The notes beneath the pieces are model-generated. The model was not told where the DNA came from. It worked only from the letters and a program-made list of their open reading frames with translations, and ran no database searches. This document shows positions 10,912-19,997 of a stretch of 23,226 nucleotides of DNA, one piece after another. Every line of letters starts with the position of its first letter. The first letter of the stretch is position 1. Where the stretch lies: positions 41,823 through 65,048 of the forward strand of contig JBNGIS010008120.1 in the NCBI GenBank assembly GCA_049999725.1. Direction: 5' to 3'. This DNA is from Haplomitrium mnioides (Eukaryota > Marchantiophyta > Haplomitriopsida > Calobryales). The position numbers and the translations under genes are program-made.

Positions 10912-11108
10912 TGTTAGTGTAACATAGAACTAGAATTGGATGCTACTTTACTAATTTATCATTAGTTTGCTAATCTATCATAATTAACTAACTATATTGA
11001 GCTAATACTAATCCTAGATACAAGAATGATTATCTATTGTATTATTGATTTCTTGAGATATATGAGGTGAGAGTAGAGTAGGGAGGTCAATATACATTAC
11101 ACACCACA
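10912..11108 (+). repeat. Candidate 3' LTR of copia copy 1
   Basis: Begins TGTTAGTGTAA and ends TTACACACCACA, which are near inverted repeats with TG...CA ends. It lies about 100 bp after the conserved hairpin, the same spacing as in copy 2, and shares a TTGTATAT/GATATA-rich middle with the copy-2 LTR. There is no second copy in the window to prove it. Confidence 0.45.
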
Positions 11109-11153
11109 ACTTGAGCTAATGTGCCTATTAGTTATCTTGTACACACATCATTC
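11109..11153. other. Junction between copia copy 1 and the tandem array
   Basis: Short unique stretch with no recognisable feature; array-like sequence (AAAAGTAAACAACAATATA) begins at about 11154. Confidence 0.5.
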
Positions 11154-12842
11154 AAAAGTAAACAACAATATAAAATAGCTAATAGGAATTTACCATAGGT
11201 CAAAAGTATAACCTACTTTGAAACTGAGTTAGATAATCAAATATAGCGTGGGAGAGCAACCAAGAGTAAAATAAAGTAAACAATAACATAAAATAGCTTA
11301 TAGGAATTTACCATATGTCAAAAGTATAGCCTACTTTAAAATCCAGTTAGATAGTCAAATCTGGCATAGGAAAGCAACCAAGGGTAGAATAAAATAAACA
11401 ATAAAATAAAATAGCTTATAGGAATTTACCATGGATCAAAAGTATAGCTCACTTTGAAACCCAACTAGATAGTCAAATCTAGCGTGGGAAATCAAATAAT
11501 GGTAAAATAAGATAAACAATAATATAAAACAGTTGACAAGAATTTATGAGGGGTCAAAAATATAGCCTACATTGAAATCGAGCTAGATACTCAAATCTAA
11601 GCTCGTAAGGTAACCAAGGGTAAAATAAAGTAAAAGAAATATATATAATAGCTTATAGGAATTTACTATAGGTCAAAATTGTAGCCTACTTTGAAATCGA
11701 GTTAGATCGTCATCTAGCTTGGTAAAGCAACCACGGGTAAAATAAAGTAAACAATAATATAAAATAGCCTATACGAATTTACAATAGGTCAAAAGTATAG
11801 CCTACTTTGAAACCTAGTTAGATAGTCAAATCTAAAATCTAGCGTGGGAAACAACCAAAGGTGAAACAAAGTAAACAATAACATAAAATAGCTTATGGGA
11901 ATTTACCATGGGTCAAAAGTGTAGCCTACTTTGAAACCTAGCTAGATAGTCAAAGCATGGGAAAGCAACCAAGAATAAAATAAAGTAAACAATAATATAA
12001 AATAGCAATATAGGAATTTACAATAGGTCTAAAGTATAGCCTACTTTGAAACCAAGGTAGATAGTGAAATCTAGCAAAGGAGTGTAACCAAGGGTTAAAC
12101 AAAGTAAACAATAATATAAAATAACTTATAGGAATCTACCATGGGTCAAAAGTATAGCCCACTTTGAAACCAAGTTAGATAGTCAATCTAGCTTGAAAAA
12201 GCAACCACGTGTAAAATAGAGTAAACAATAATATAAAATAGCCTATAGCAATTTACCATGGGTAAAAAGTATAGCCTACTTTGAAACTGAGATATATAGT
12301 CATATCTAAAACCTAGCGTTGAGAGAAATCAAAAGAAAAATAAAGTAAAAAATAATATAAAATAGCTTATAGGAATTTATAATAGGTCAAAAGTATAGCT
12401 TACTTTGAAACCTAGCTAGATAGTATAATCTAGGATGAGAAAGCAACCAAGAGTAAAATAAAGTAGAAAATAATATTAAAAAAAAGTTTGGGAATTTACC
12501 ATGGGTCAAAAGTATAGCGTACATTGAAACCAAGCTACATAGTCAAATGTAGAATAAGAAAGTAACCAAGGGTAAATAAAGTAAACAATAATATAAATAG
12601 CTTATTGGAATTTACCATAGGTCAAAAGTATAGCCTACTTTGAAACCCAACTAGCTGGTTTAATCTAGCATAAGAAAGCAATAGAGGTTAAAATGAAGTA
12701 AACAATAATATTAAAGAGCTTATAGAACTTTACCATGGGTCAAAAGTATAGCCTACTTTGAAACCAAGTTAGATAGTCAATCTAGCTTGGGAAAGAAATC
12801 CCGGCTAAAATAAAGTTAAAAAATGTATAAAATAGTCTATCG
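11154..12842. repeat. 118-bp tandem array, left part (about 14 monomers)
   Basis: The marker (T)CAAAAGTATAGCC recurs at 11201, 11319, 11437, 11555, 11674, 11790, 11914, 12029, 12147, 12264, 12388, 12507, 12623 and 12741. Spacing is mostly 118 bp, with 116-119 and 124-bp variants. Each monomer has GGAATTTACCATGGGTC, then TACTTTGAAACC, GATAGTCAAATCTAG, GGGAAAGCAACC and AAATAAAGTAAACAATA. Monomers are AT-rich, diverged by point changes, and carry no open frame. The array is cut at 12842 by copia copy 2 and resumes at 20003. Confidence 0.95.
12838..12842. repeat. Left target-site duplication of copia copy 2 (TATCG)
   Basis: TATCG directly precedes TGTTG of the 5' LTR and is repeated at 19998-20002 after the 3' LTR. 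Both lie at the same phase of the array monomer, where other monomers read TATAG or TATCG. Confidence 0.9.
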
Positions 12843-13285
12843 TGTTGTAATATATACTTAACCCTAGTTTACTATCTAGTTAGTTAAGTTAACCTTAGTT
12901 AAGTTAAGAGGTAGTTATATCCTTACCTCTTTGTATATTGAAGATAGAGAGATATTAATATATACATGTGAGTAGTTTTAGAGGAGAATATATAATCGTC
13001 ACATATATTATATGACATGTTATTAGCATATACAGCCTCTAAGAAAATTGCATTTTCTATAAAAAAAAAAAAATTCATTCATATTTATATTATAATTAAT
13101 ATAAAATATTAAATTTTTATTTTCAAGATACAAAAATACATTGCGGGAGTGTATTTTCGAAGAAATTTTGCATCCTTGAAGATCGAATTTTATACTATCC
13201 TATAGTAACGATTGAAGACTATAGATGGCATTCGACATTTGATCGAACTGATCTGGATGAAACAAGAAGTAAAGCAACATTGACA
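12843..13285 (+). repeat. 5' LTR of copia copy 2
   Basis: The first 175 bp (12843-13017) match the 3' LTR with five transitions over about 165 bp plus a small difference at the extreme start. The 3' LTR ends at TATATGACA, but here 268 more bases follow (13018-13285), ending TTGACA, only four bases before the primer site. So the likely full LTR is 443 bp and the 3' copy lost its U5-like tail; the alternative is a later insertion in the 5' copy. The 5-bp repeat TGACA sits at both ends of the extra segment. A TATA-like region (TGTATATTGAAG, then TATTAATATATA) near 12932-12964 could be the promoter. A 13-A run lies at 13061-13073. Confidence 0.85.
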
Positions 13286-13289
13286 TTTT

Positions 13290-13298
13290 TGGTATCAG
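13290..13298 (+). other. Primer binding site of copia copy 2
   Basis: TGGTATCAG matches the first nine bases of the primer site complementary to plant initiator tRNA-Met, which is standard in plant Ty1/copia. After this the match stops (TGGTGCA instead of AGC...), so the site is short or mutated. The 370-bp leader that follows (13299-13668) has no feature I can name. Confidence 0.7.
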
Positions 13299-13668
13299 TG
13301 GTGCATTTCAAGAGGAGCAAGTCCACTGGATTGAAGGGGTATCTGGAACTTCTTTGGAGTTTGCTACAAATATCTTAAGATTGAAGATCCCCAGATACAA
13401 TCTTCACTATCTCTTGAGATGCCTATTTTTTTTTGCATAGAAACAAGCTGAATTAAATTCAATATTAGAAATTTTGTTGATCTAATCAACGAATGCATTT
13501 CTGTTTTTTTCCCTCCTGTTAGATTTCCCAGTTTCCATACTTGACATTTTCCTATACATATCTCTCCATATATTCTATGTGACACTAATTCTCCCTCAAC
13601 TCATCTCATATCAAATAATCCCATCTGTCTATTGCAAGAGCTACCTTGAACATTTGAAATTCTCAAAA

Positions 13669-15021
13669 ATGAACACAATAGAGAAGCTCAACTTCAAGGA
13701 GTTGACAATAGATGGGGCTAATTACCTTTCGTGGAGCCTTGATGTAGAGGCTCACCTTGCTGCCAAAGGCCTTGAAGATACTATTTTAACAGATGAAGGT
13801 CCTAGCCTACATGACAAAGCCAAGGCATTAGTTTTCATCAGACATCATCTGGCAGATTCTCTTAAAACACAGTATCTTAACGAATATAATCCCAGAATAT
13901 TATGGGATGAACTGAAAACAAGATTTGATCACATGCGGATTCTATCTTTACCTACTGCTTGTCATGATTGGATCAATCTGCGAGTTCAGGATTACCAAAC
14001 AGTTGCAGAATATAACAGCGAGCTCTTCCGAATTGTATCCCAACTTGCTGTGTGTGGATCTCCAGTAGACGATCTTGAGCAAATCGAAAAAACCTTATCT
14101 ACATTTTATGCCACCAATTTGGTGTTAGCAGCACAGTATAGAAACATGAATTTCACGCAGTACTCACAGCTAATTGCTCATATGTTGGTTGCTGAAAAGC
14201 ATCAGATTTTACTTTTAGAGAACTTCAAATTGAGACCACCTGGAACCTTGCCAGCGCCAACACCACATGCCATGCCAACAATATACAATATCAATTCAAA
14301 TCAAAGAAATATCAGAGGGAGAGGAACATACAGAGGAAGAGGTGGACGTTTTTTGGGCAGAGGAAGAAACTCCTCCTTTAGAGGACGAAATATAGGCCGA
14401 ATGCAGCGCAACGATAGATGGCAGAATAGAAATACTTACCGGGGAAGAGGTCGAGGAAGAAATCTCTCTAGAATTTCATTAAATAGAAATGTGCGATCTC
14501 TGAAATGTCATCGATGTGGAACTTTAGGACGTATCAGAAACCAATGTCGAGTACCTGCACATTTGGCTAGACTATATACAAGTCAAGTAAACAATGCAAT
14601 GATAGAAACACAAGGAAATTTCTTGGAAATAAATGAAGACCTTACAGAGTACATAAGTGTAGACACCTTACCAGAGTCTCATGTTGTTGGGTATGTAAAT
14701 GAATTGTTTCCTATGGATGAACCGGCAACCTCCATCATAGACAGTGGCACGTCACACTCTATCTTAAAAAGTAGGAAATACTTTTTATATATTATACCTT
14801 CTAATAGAACTATAACCACTATTACAAGCCAAAAACAGATAGAGAAAGGTCATGGACCAGCCACAGTTATACTTCCCAAAGGTACAAATATCCATATTGC
14901 AGATGCCATATATGCACCTACAGCCACACGTAACTTGATTAGCTTTCAAGATATTCGAGCAAATCAATTACATATAAATACTGATACACAACAAAAAAGA
15001 GAAGTACTCATTATTACTTAG
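13669..15021 (+). pseudogene. gag-pro: Copia copy 2 gag and protease, ended by premature TAG
   Basis: ATG 13669 opens MNTIEKLNFKEL, the typical start of this gag family; upstream in-frame codons lack an ATG. Residues 1-200 are the capsid-like domain (NYLSWSLD, FIRHHLAD, LRVQDY, QYRNMN). Residues about 216-265 are Arg/Gly-rich (RGRG repeats), likely RNA-binding. The knuckle at residues 280-293 reads CHRCGTLGRIRNQC, with the metal-binding His replaced by Arg (codon 14530-14532). The protease has IIDSGTSHSIL with Asp at residue 358. TAG at 15019-15021 stops the frame, and the next codons continue in the same frame into integrase. Copy 1 has a Gln codon at the matching place, so a C-to-T change is likely. 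Confidence 0.9.
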
Positions 15022-16418
15022 AGAGACTCACAGGGTATACAAATTAAAGAAACACTACTTGCACAACCTCCTGGTTTGTATGTGACACAAATACAGACAT
15101 ATTTAGCTGAGAAAACTGTTACCGGAATTACAACATTGTGGCATAATAGACTAGGTCATCCTGGAACCACTATGTATAGGAGAATCCTTCAAAACTCAGT
15201 TGGCATACCACCAACTGCACGTACACAGGTCATGAAAGGACCATGTGTAGCCTGCTCACAAGGCAAGTTTTTTACACATCGAGCCATATCAAAAACCATT
15301 CATACCATTCCCACATTTTTGGAGCAATTGAATGCCGATGTTTGTGGTCCCATTGAACCATCTAGTGGACCATTTAGATTTTTTCTAGTCATAATTGACT
15401 CTTCCACTAAATGGTCACAGGTCTCCTTATTGTCGACCAGAAACTTGGTTTTTGCGCGCCTTCTAGCAAATATCCTTAAACTAAGAGCACAATTTCCAGA
15501 ATATCCAATTAGAATGCTACGCGTTGATGGGGCTGGAGAGTTTACTTCTAAAACGTTTAATGATTTCTGTCTCATATCAGGCATAGAAGCCCAATACCCA
15601 GTACCCTATGTACACTTTCAGAACGGTATAGCAGAATCTGTTATAAAAAGATTGCAACTGATTGCTCGTCCATTATTAATGCAATCATGACTCCCAGCGA
15701 CTGCATGGGGTCATGCGATACTCCACGCAGCTGCACTCTTAAAATATAGACCTTCTGCTTTTAACTCGTTTTCTCCTCATCACCTAGCATTTGGTTTACC
15801 TCCAGATGTTTCACATCTGCGAACCTTTGGATGCCAGGTCTTAGTTACGATTTTGGGTCCTAAACGTACCAAAATGGGCCCTCAACGGCAGAAAGGAATA
15901 AACATTGGCTTTGACTCTCCATCCATAATCCGGCTCTTAGAACCAACCACTGGGGATGTTTATAAAGCAAGATTCCAAGATTGCCATTTCTTTGAAGATA
16001 TATATTTACCTTTAGAACATGAACAGAGTTCAGAGACTATTCATAATCTTCAATTGATATGGAAAACCAATGAAACCTTTTTGAATGATCCTCGCACTCG
16101 ACAAACAAAGGTTGAGGTCCAACGCATCTTGCATCTACATCAGACTCTAGAGCAACTACCTGATGCATTCAATGACATTGCGACTATGTCACGATCACAT
16201 ATTGATGCAATTAATGTCCCTGCGAGGATACAACCTTCTAAAAGTATGGCCGCAGACACCATGCCAAGAACTAAAAGAGGACGGCCTCTTGGATCTAAAG
16301 ATACTCGTCCTAGATAGAGACGAAATCAATACCTATATAGGAACCCTCTTCTGTTCATACACATGTTGAACCTGTAATATCTCATTCACAAGATAATGAG
16401 GAAATCTCAATTCAATAT
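15022..16418 (+). pseudogene. pol: Copia copy 2 integrase, broken by TGA, TAG and a frameshift
   Basis: The zinc-binding domain has WHNRLGHPG (HX4H) and CVAC (CX2C). The catalytic core is complete: Asp 15337-15339 (LNADVCG), Asp 15526-15528 (LRVDGAGEF) and Glu 15634-15636 (NGIAESV), spacing D62D35E, as in copia integrases. TGA at 15688-15690 interrupts just before LPATAWGHAIL; the same frame goes on to the GPKRTKMGPQRQKG segment and TAG at 16315-16317. Copy 1 has PRQR where this copy has PR-stop-R. Between 16318 and 16418 the frame shifts. The enzyme would join element cDNA to host DNA in the nucleus, but this copy cannot make it whole. Confidence 0.9.
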
Positions 16419-18000
16419 ATGCATACAGGGCAGATATGGTCAAGACCAAATACTACCATAGATGATCAGTTTGCATTTTTAATATCACAACAAATTATCG
16501 AGGATAGCTCTGATCCACTTTCAGTGCAAGAAGCACAAAAGCGAACAGATTGGCCAAAATGGGAAGAGGTCATTAATTCTGAATTGGATTCGCTTATAAA
16601 GCGCCAAGTTTTTGGCCTTGTAATATCTGTGCCAGTAGACACAGGTTTTGTTGGATACAAGTTTGTTTTTGTGAAGAAACGAAATGCACAAGGCGAAGTA
16701 GTCAGATACAAAGCCAGACTAGTTGCAAAGGGCTATACCCAGATTTATGGTCGCGATTATGACTTGACCTACTCACCGGTGATGGATGCCATAACACAAA
16801 GATGATTGCCTTTGCATTGATTAATAAGCTAGTGATGCATATGATGGATGTTGTAACTGCGTATCTATATGGCATATTGGACACTGGATTTTATATGGTT
16901 GTGCCCCCCAAACTACTCAAACGAGTAGTATTTCATATTAATGGGGAGAAATCAAAAACAAATAATCCTGTATTACACGCTGGACTTCAGAAAATAACAG
17001 ATCTGAGCAAAGGAGGACCTTTAATCCCACATGCTAAGAGCATGATAAGTCATATCCATCCGCCTTTAGCCGATGGCGTCTCACCACCTTTAGCGGACAT
17101 GACTACTCAGCCTTTAGCTGATGGAAACTCTAGTGGGACTCCTTTAGAGCACTGGAAAGAGCACAAAAAACAGCCAAGACCTATAGTCCCGCATTTGCAG
17201 AGTGTGCTTTACACACCAGCTCAGCCTTTAGCTGATGCCATTTCCAGTGGGCCTCCTTTTGAGCACTGGAAGAGGTCACACATAGAAAATGTGTTGAAAG
17301 TTATCAAGGACATTGAAGGCAATGTAACTCAGAAAGTCTAGAAAGATAACAATGGAAAGACCTATGCAATACAAGTGCTTCGCTCAATCTATGGCTTAAA
17401 ACAGAGCGGTAGAATCTGGTATAAAAGATTCAAGGCTGAAATGCTCGCCTTAAACTTCATTAATGAAGATATTGCTCCATGTCTATTCCTCAAAAAAGAG
17501 GACCAGGAATTTCTTATTTTATCTATATATGTGGATGATATAACCATTCTCGGAACTCCATCTTTGATTACAAAAACAATATCTACACTGAAAACAGTGT
17601 TCGATATGAAAGGTATTGGTCAACCAAGTTATTGTCTTAGCATACAGTATGAGTATCTACCCAATGGCATGTTGATTCATCAATCAACTTATACGAAGAA
17701 AATTCTGAAACAGTTTCATATGCATAACTTACACCCAGTGAGTACTCTAGTGGATTTGAGAACTCTTGATATATCGAAGGATATGTTTACAAAGCGAAGA
17801 GACAATGAACCAACCTTAGGATCTGACAAACCCTACCTATCAGCGATAGGAGCACTATTATATTTGGCAAACCAGACTAGGCCAGATATTAGCTTTGCTG
17901 TAAGTCTTCTAGCAAGGCATAGCTCTCAACCAACCATTCGACATTGGAACGGTGTGAAGCGAGTTTTCAGATACTTGCAAGGAACTATCGATATGGGTTT
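16419..18000 (+). pseudogene. pol: Copia copy 2 reverse transcriptase with expanded linker, broken
   Basis: The RT opens with EVINSELDSLIKRQVFG, then YKFVFVKKRN, YKARLVAKGY and YSPVMDAIT; a frameshift follows at about 16800. MMDVVTAYLYG holds the first catalytic Asp (16847-16849). The palm motif YVDD is intact at 17528-17539. The linker between the YMVVPPKL segment (about 16893) and LRSIYGLKQSGR (17375) is about 160 codons, against roughly 20-35 in most copia RTs I know. It is Pro-rich and contains PPLADG, PPLAD, QPLADG and QPLADA, plus two similar 52-bp blocks (17106-17157 and 17220-17271). TAG at 17339-17341 interrupts it near its end. The frame is lost again at a T8 run at about 17998-18005. 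Confidence 0.9.
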
Positions 18001-18545
18001 TTTTTCCCAAAGATTTGAGTACCACCATTACTGGATATGCAGAGGCAGGATATTTGTCTGACCTTGCAGATGCTAAATCCCAAACGGGATATGTTTTTCT
18101 ACAAAGAACCACAGCTATTTCCTAGAAAAGCACTAAACAATCTCTGACAGCTACATCTTCCAATCACGCAGAGATCATTGCTTTATACGAAGCCACTAGA
18201 GAGTGTGTATGGCTCAGAAATATGATCGAGCACATTCACAAACATACAGGCTCATCGATTCCTACAAAACCTACCATTATATATGAAGATAACAAGCCTT
18301 GTGTGGATTAAGTCGCACAGGGTTTTATCAAAGGAGATAGGATCAAGCATATAGCTCTGAAATTGTTCTATACCCATGAGCAACATGGGGATAAGATCAA
18401 AGTTGAATGGATCCCTTCAACTCAAAACAGAGCAGATCTATTCACTAAACCTTTGCCACCATCACTACACATAGAACATATCCTAGGCATTGGATTGAGA
18501 AAATTATCTATACTATTGAAACAAGAACCAGCAGCTCATCTCTAA
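18001..18545 (+). pseudogene. pol: Copia copy 2 RNase H, broken
   Basis: After the T8 frameshift the frame reads TGYAEAGYLSD; the first catalytic Asp is Glu here (codon 18042-18044), while copy 1 keeps GYADA. TAG at 18123-18125 replaces a Trp (copy 1 has LWKS), and TAA at 18309-18311 stands where copy 1 has Gln. The later part (TSSNHAEI, YEDNKPC, GFIKGDRIKH, NRADLFTKPLP) is well kept to the natural stop at 18543-18545. The enzyme would degrade RNA in the RNA-DNA hybrid during reverse transcription. Confidence 0.9.
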
Positions 18546-19030
18546 TATCTCAAATATGGCTTACTTATCTTCTTCATAATGCATTGTTGATGAACTACCA
18601 CCCTCTATCTCCCAGCCTCAACAGTTGATATTCTACATCATTCCAATCTGCATCCAAGACAAGAAGAAGCTCAATATCAGCTACACCGATATATTTTTCA
18701 AAATTTCCAGATGCTGTTCCAATACAGATACCAACCCATATTTCCCAGATACAATAATAGGCTTATTCATTTTTACTATTCAAGTTATGTAGAACATACA
18801 AGATACTTATCTATATTTTTGTAGCAGATTGACATTATTGCTTTGTACTTAACATATCACCAGTTTCTTTTGAATCCTTCTGATCAACTATTTTGCTCAT
18901 CGCACAACATTTCAAATCGATTTCTCCAGCTATCTCTTTCAAAGCAGTTTTATTATCTCTTGAATACCAAGACGTCAACAGATCTAATTGTGCATCTGAA
19001 GACATTTTCGACTACCATCATAGAAATTCT

Positions 19031-19102
19031 GATTCAGGGGGAGTACATACGATTTGCAGCATGCATTCTTTAAAGAGCAACATACCAGCGATTCAGGGGG
19101 AG
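19031..19102 (+). repeat. Duplicated polypurine-like 13-mer
   Basis: GATTCAGGGGGAG occurs at 19031-19043 and 19090-19102, 59 bp apart. The A-G5-AG core looks like a copia polypurine tract. Neither is next to the present 3' LTR, so they may be central or former priming sites. Confidence 0.6.
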
Positions 19103-19204
19103 CCTATTCCACCCATATATTCGTCAACAACACCAGAGAAATCCAACCAAGGATCCTTCCTTATACTCTGAATACAATGTCACTTTGCGCCATGCCAGAC
19201 TTCC

Positions 19205-19562
19205 TTCGAAGTATCACTCGTAGCTTCCTACTAAGCTTTCAGAATCGCAGCTTACGCTCGTGATAGGGCATTTGGCATTCAGCGAGAAGAAAGGCATGAA
19301 GAAGAGCATTTGATCATCACATTGCAGTCTCTTCTCGACAATAGGTGATCCTTGATAGCTCGGCGACTTCCTGGTCGAATAGATACTGATATTAAAAACC
19401 ACTGGAACAGATTATCTAAAGCAGAAACTGAAGAAATTGGGCATCGATCCCTCCAGGAACCAATCTATCTCGCCATCAATTTTTTCTTCTTCGACTGGTT
19501 TTCTTCATTTTTCGACTGCACCTCCTTCACGAACGTGCCGCGCGAGCAAACCTAGTTTCTAA
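19205..19562 (+). pseudogene. Captured R2R3-MYB DNA-binding fragment, intronless and broken
   Basis: In the frame of 19340, the sequence reads EEEHLIITLQSLLDNR, TGA, SLIARRLPGR, IDTDIKNHWN. This is the R3 repeat of a plant R2R3-MYB; the TGA (19346-19348) replaces the invariant Trp before SLIA. A one-base shift near 19425 restores LKKLGIDP, the usual segment just after R3, and that frame ends at TAA 19560-19562. The stretch 19268-19290 (FGIQRE) resembles the R2-R3 junction, and 19215-19262 resembles the end of R2 (WRSLP, then KSCRLRW) only in a degraded way. Most plant R2R3-MYB genes have an intron between the LLGN and WSLIA segments; none is present, and a 16-A run lies 34 bp after the stop. 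The fragment lies in the element's sense orientation, so it is best read as captured mRNA sequence, not a working transcription factor. Confidence 0.8.
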
Positions 19563-19595
19563 ATGAAAACCTAAATTTTAAAAATCTTGTTTAGT

Positions 19596-19611
19596 AAAAA
19601 AAAAAAAAAAA
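19596..19611 (+). other. A16 run downstream of the MYB fragment
   Basis: Sixteen consecutive A residues, 34 bp after the MYB-frame stop, on the same strand. This could be the remains of an mRNA poly(A) tail, or a chance A run in AT-rich DNA. Confidence 0.5.
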
Positions 19612-19689
19612 GAGTATAGAAATTTTTAAAATTTATGTTTATATTTTTTATTTTTTTGAGATGACCCCTCTTATATGTAAGGGTTGTGG

Positions 19690-19731
19690 AGCTCTTTCCC
19701 TTGGAGATGGAAGAAGGGTTTTAATGAGACC
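19690..19731 (+). promoter_or_regulatory. Conserved 3' UTR hairpin motif, copy 2
   Basis: CTCTTTCCCTT, loop, AAGGGTTTTAATGAGAC. The stem pairs CCCTT (19698-19702) with AAGGG (19714-19718). It lies about 90 bp before the 3' LTR. Confidence 0.65.
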
Positions 19732-19808
19732 AAACCCAAAAATAGACGGGGATCATATTACAACACTCCCCCTTGATCGATGTATGGAAAAAAAATATCG
19801 ATCACAAC

Positions 19809-19818
19809 AGAAAACGAG
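19809..19818 (+). other. Polypurine tract of copia copy 2
   Basis: AGAAAACGAG directly precedes TGCTAACCC of the 3' LTR. It is purine-rich with one C, weaker than a typical G-rich tract. Confidence 0.5.
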
Positions 19819-19997
19819 TGCTAACCCTAGTATATACTTAACCCTAGTTTACTATCTAGTTAGTTAAGTTAACCTTAGTTAAGTTAAGAGGTAGTTATAT
19901 CCTTACCTCTTTGTATATCGAAGATAGAGAGATATTAATATATACACGTGAGTAGTTTTGGAGAAGAATATATAATCGTCGCATATATTATATGACA
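19819..19997 (+). repeat. 3' LTR of copia copy 2 (179 bp)
   Basis: From TATATACTTAACCC onward it matches 12851-13017 with five transitions and no gap. The start differs (TGCTAACCCTAG against TGTTGTAA), a net 4-bp gain. It ends TATATGACA and is followed at once by TATCG and the tandem array, so its outer end is certain. It lacks the 268-bp tail present in the 5' copy. Confidence 0.9.

Larger units (their letters stand above)
5409..11108 (+). mobile_element. Ty1/copia retrotransposon copy 1, heavily decayed
   Basis: The order is gag, protease, integrase, RT, RNase H, which is diagnostic of Ty1/copia. The whole coding part (5886-10499) is collinear with copy 2 (13669-18545) and clearly homologous at protein level, but has many more stops and frameshifts. 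The 3' end has the conserved UTR hairpin (10768-10812) and a candidate 3' LTR (10912-11108). A 5' LTR is not recognisable. The segment 5409-5885 is AT-rich and may hold LTR and leader remnants; TTTTTACTATCAG near 5596-5608 resembles the copy-2 primer site context. The minus-strand element abuts at 5408/5409 and may have inserted into the 5' part of this copy. Confidence 0.85.
18546..19818 (+). other. Unusually long 3' UTR of copia copy 2
   Basis: RNase H to conserved hairpin is about 1145 bp here, against about 270 bp in copy 1 and about 300 bp in copy 3. The first half (18546-19030) shows no recognisable feature. Two copies of GATTCAGGGGGAG follow, then the MYB-like segment, a poly(A) run (19596-19611), an AT-rich patch, the hairpin (19690-19731) and the polypurine tract. 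The excess length is therefore explained partly by the captured segment. Confidence 0.8.
12843..19997 (+). mobile_element. Ty1/copia retrotransposon copy 2, complete insertion, broken coding
   Basis: Bounded by LTR copies (TGTTGTAATA... and TGCTAACCC...) ending TATATGACA, and flanked by the TATCG duplication, total 7155 bp. The internal order is primer site, gag, protease, integrase, RT, RNase H, long 3' UTR, polypurine tract. Stops at 15019, 15688, 16315, 17339, 18123 and 18309 and frameshifts near 16318-16418, 16800 and 18000 make it non-functional. The gag type, RT and C-terminal integrase segments (GPKRTKMGPQRQKG, YLSAIGALLYLANQTRPD) fit a plant Ty1/copia family with this fused order. It was inserted into the pre-existing tandem array. 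Confidence 0.95.

Noticed and set aside
12843-12880. Telomere-type box (AACCCTA) in the LTR
   Set aside because: One or two short AACCCTAG words without tandem telomeric repeats; no support for function.
13018-13284. Solo LTR inserted at the LTR-primer site junction (TGTTATTAG to CAACAT with TGACA flanks)
   Set aside because: Ends are not canonical (would end CAT), and deletion of the tail from the 3' LTR explains the same data; kept only as an alternative.
19352-19450. Functional MYB transcription factor gene
   Set aside because: Conserved Trp is a stop, a frameshift follows, the first repeat is degraded or absent, and it is embedded in a retroelement UTR.
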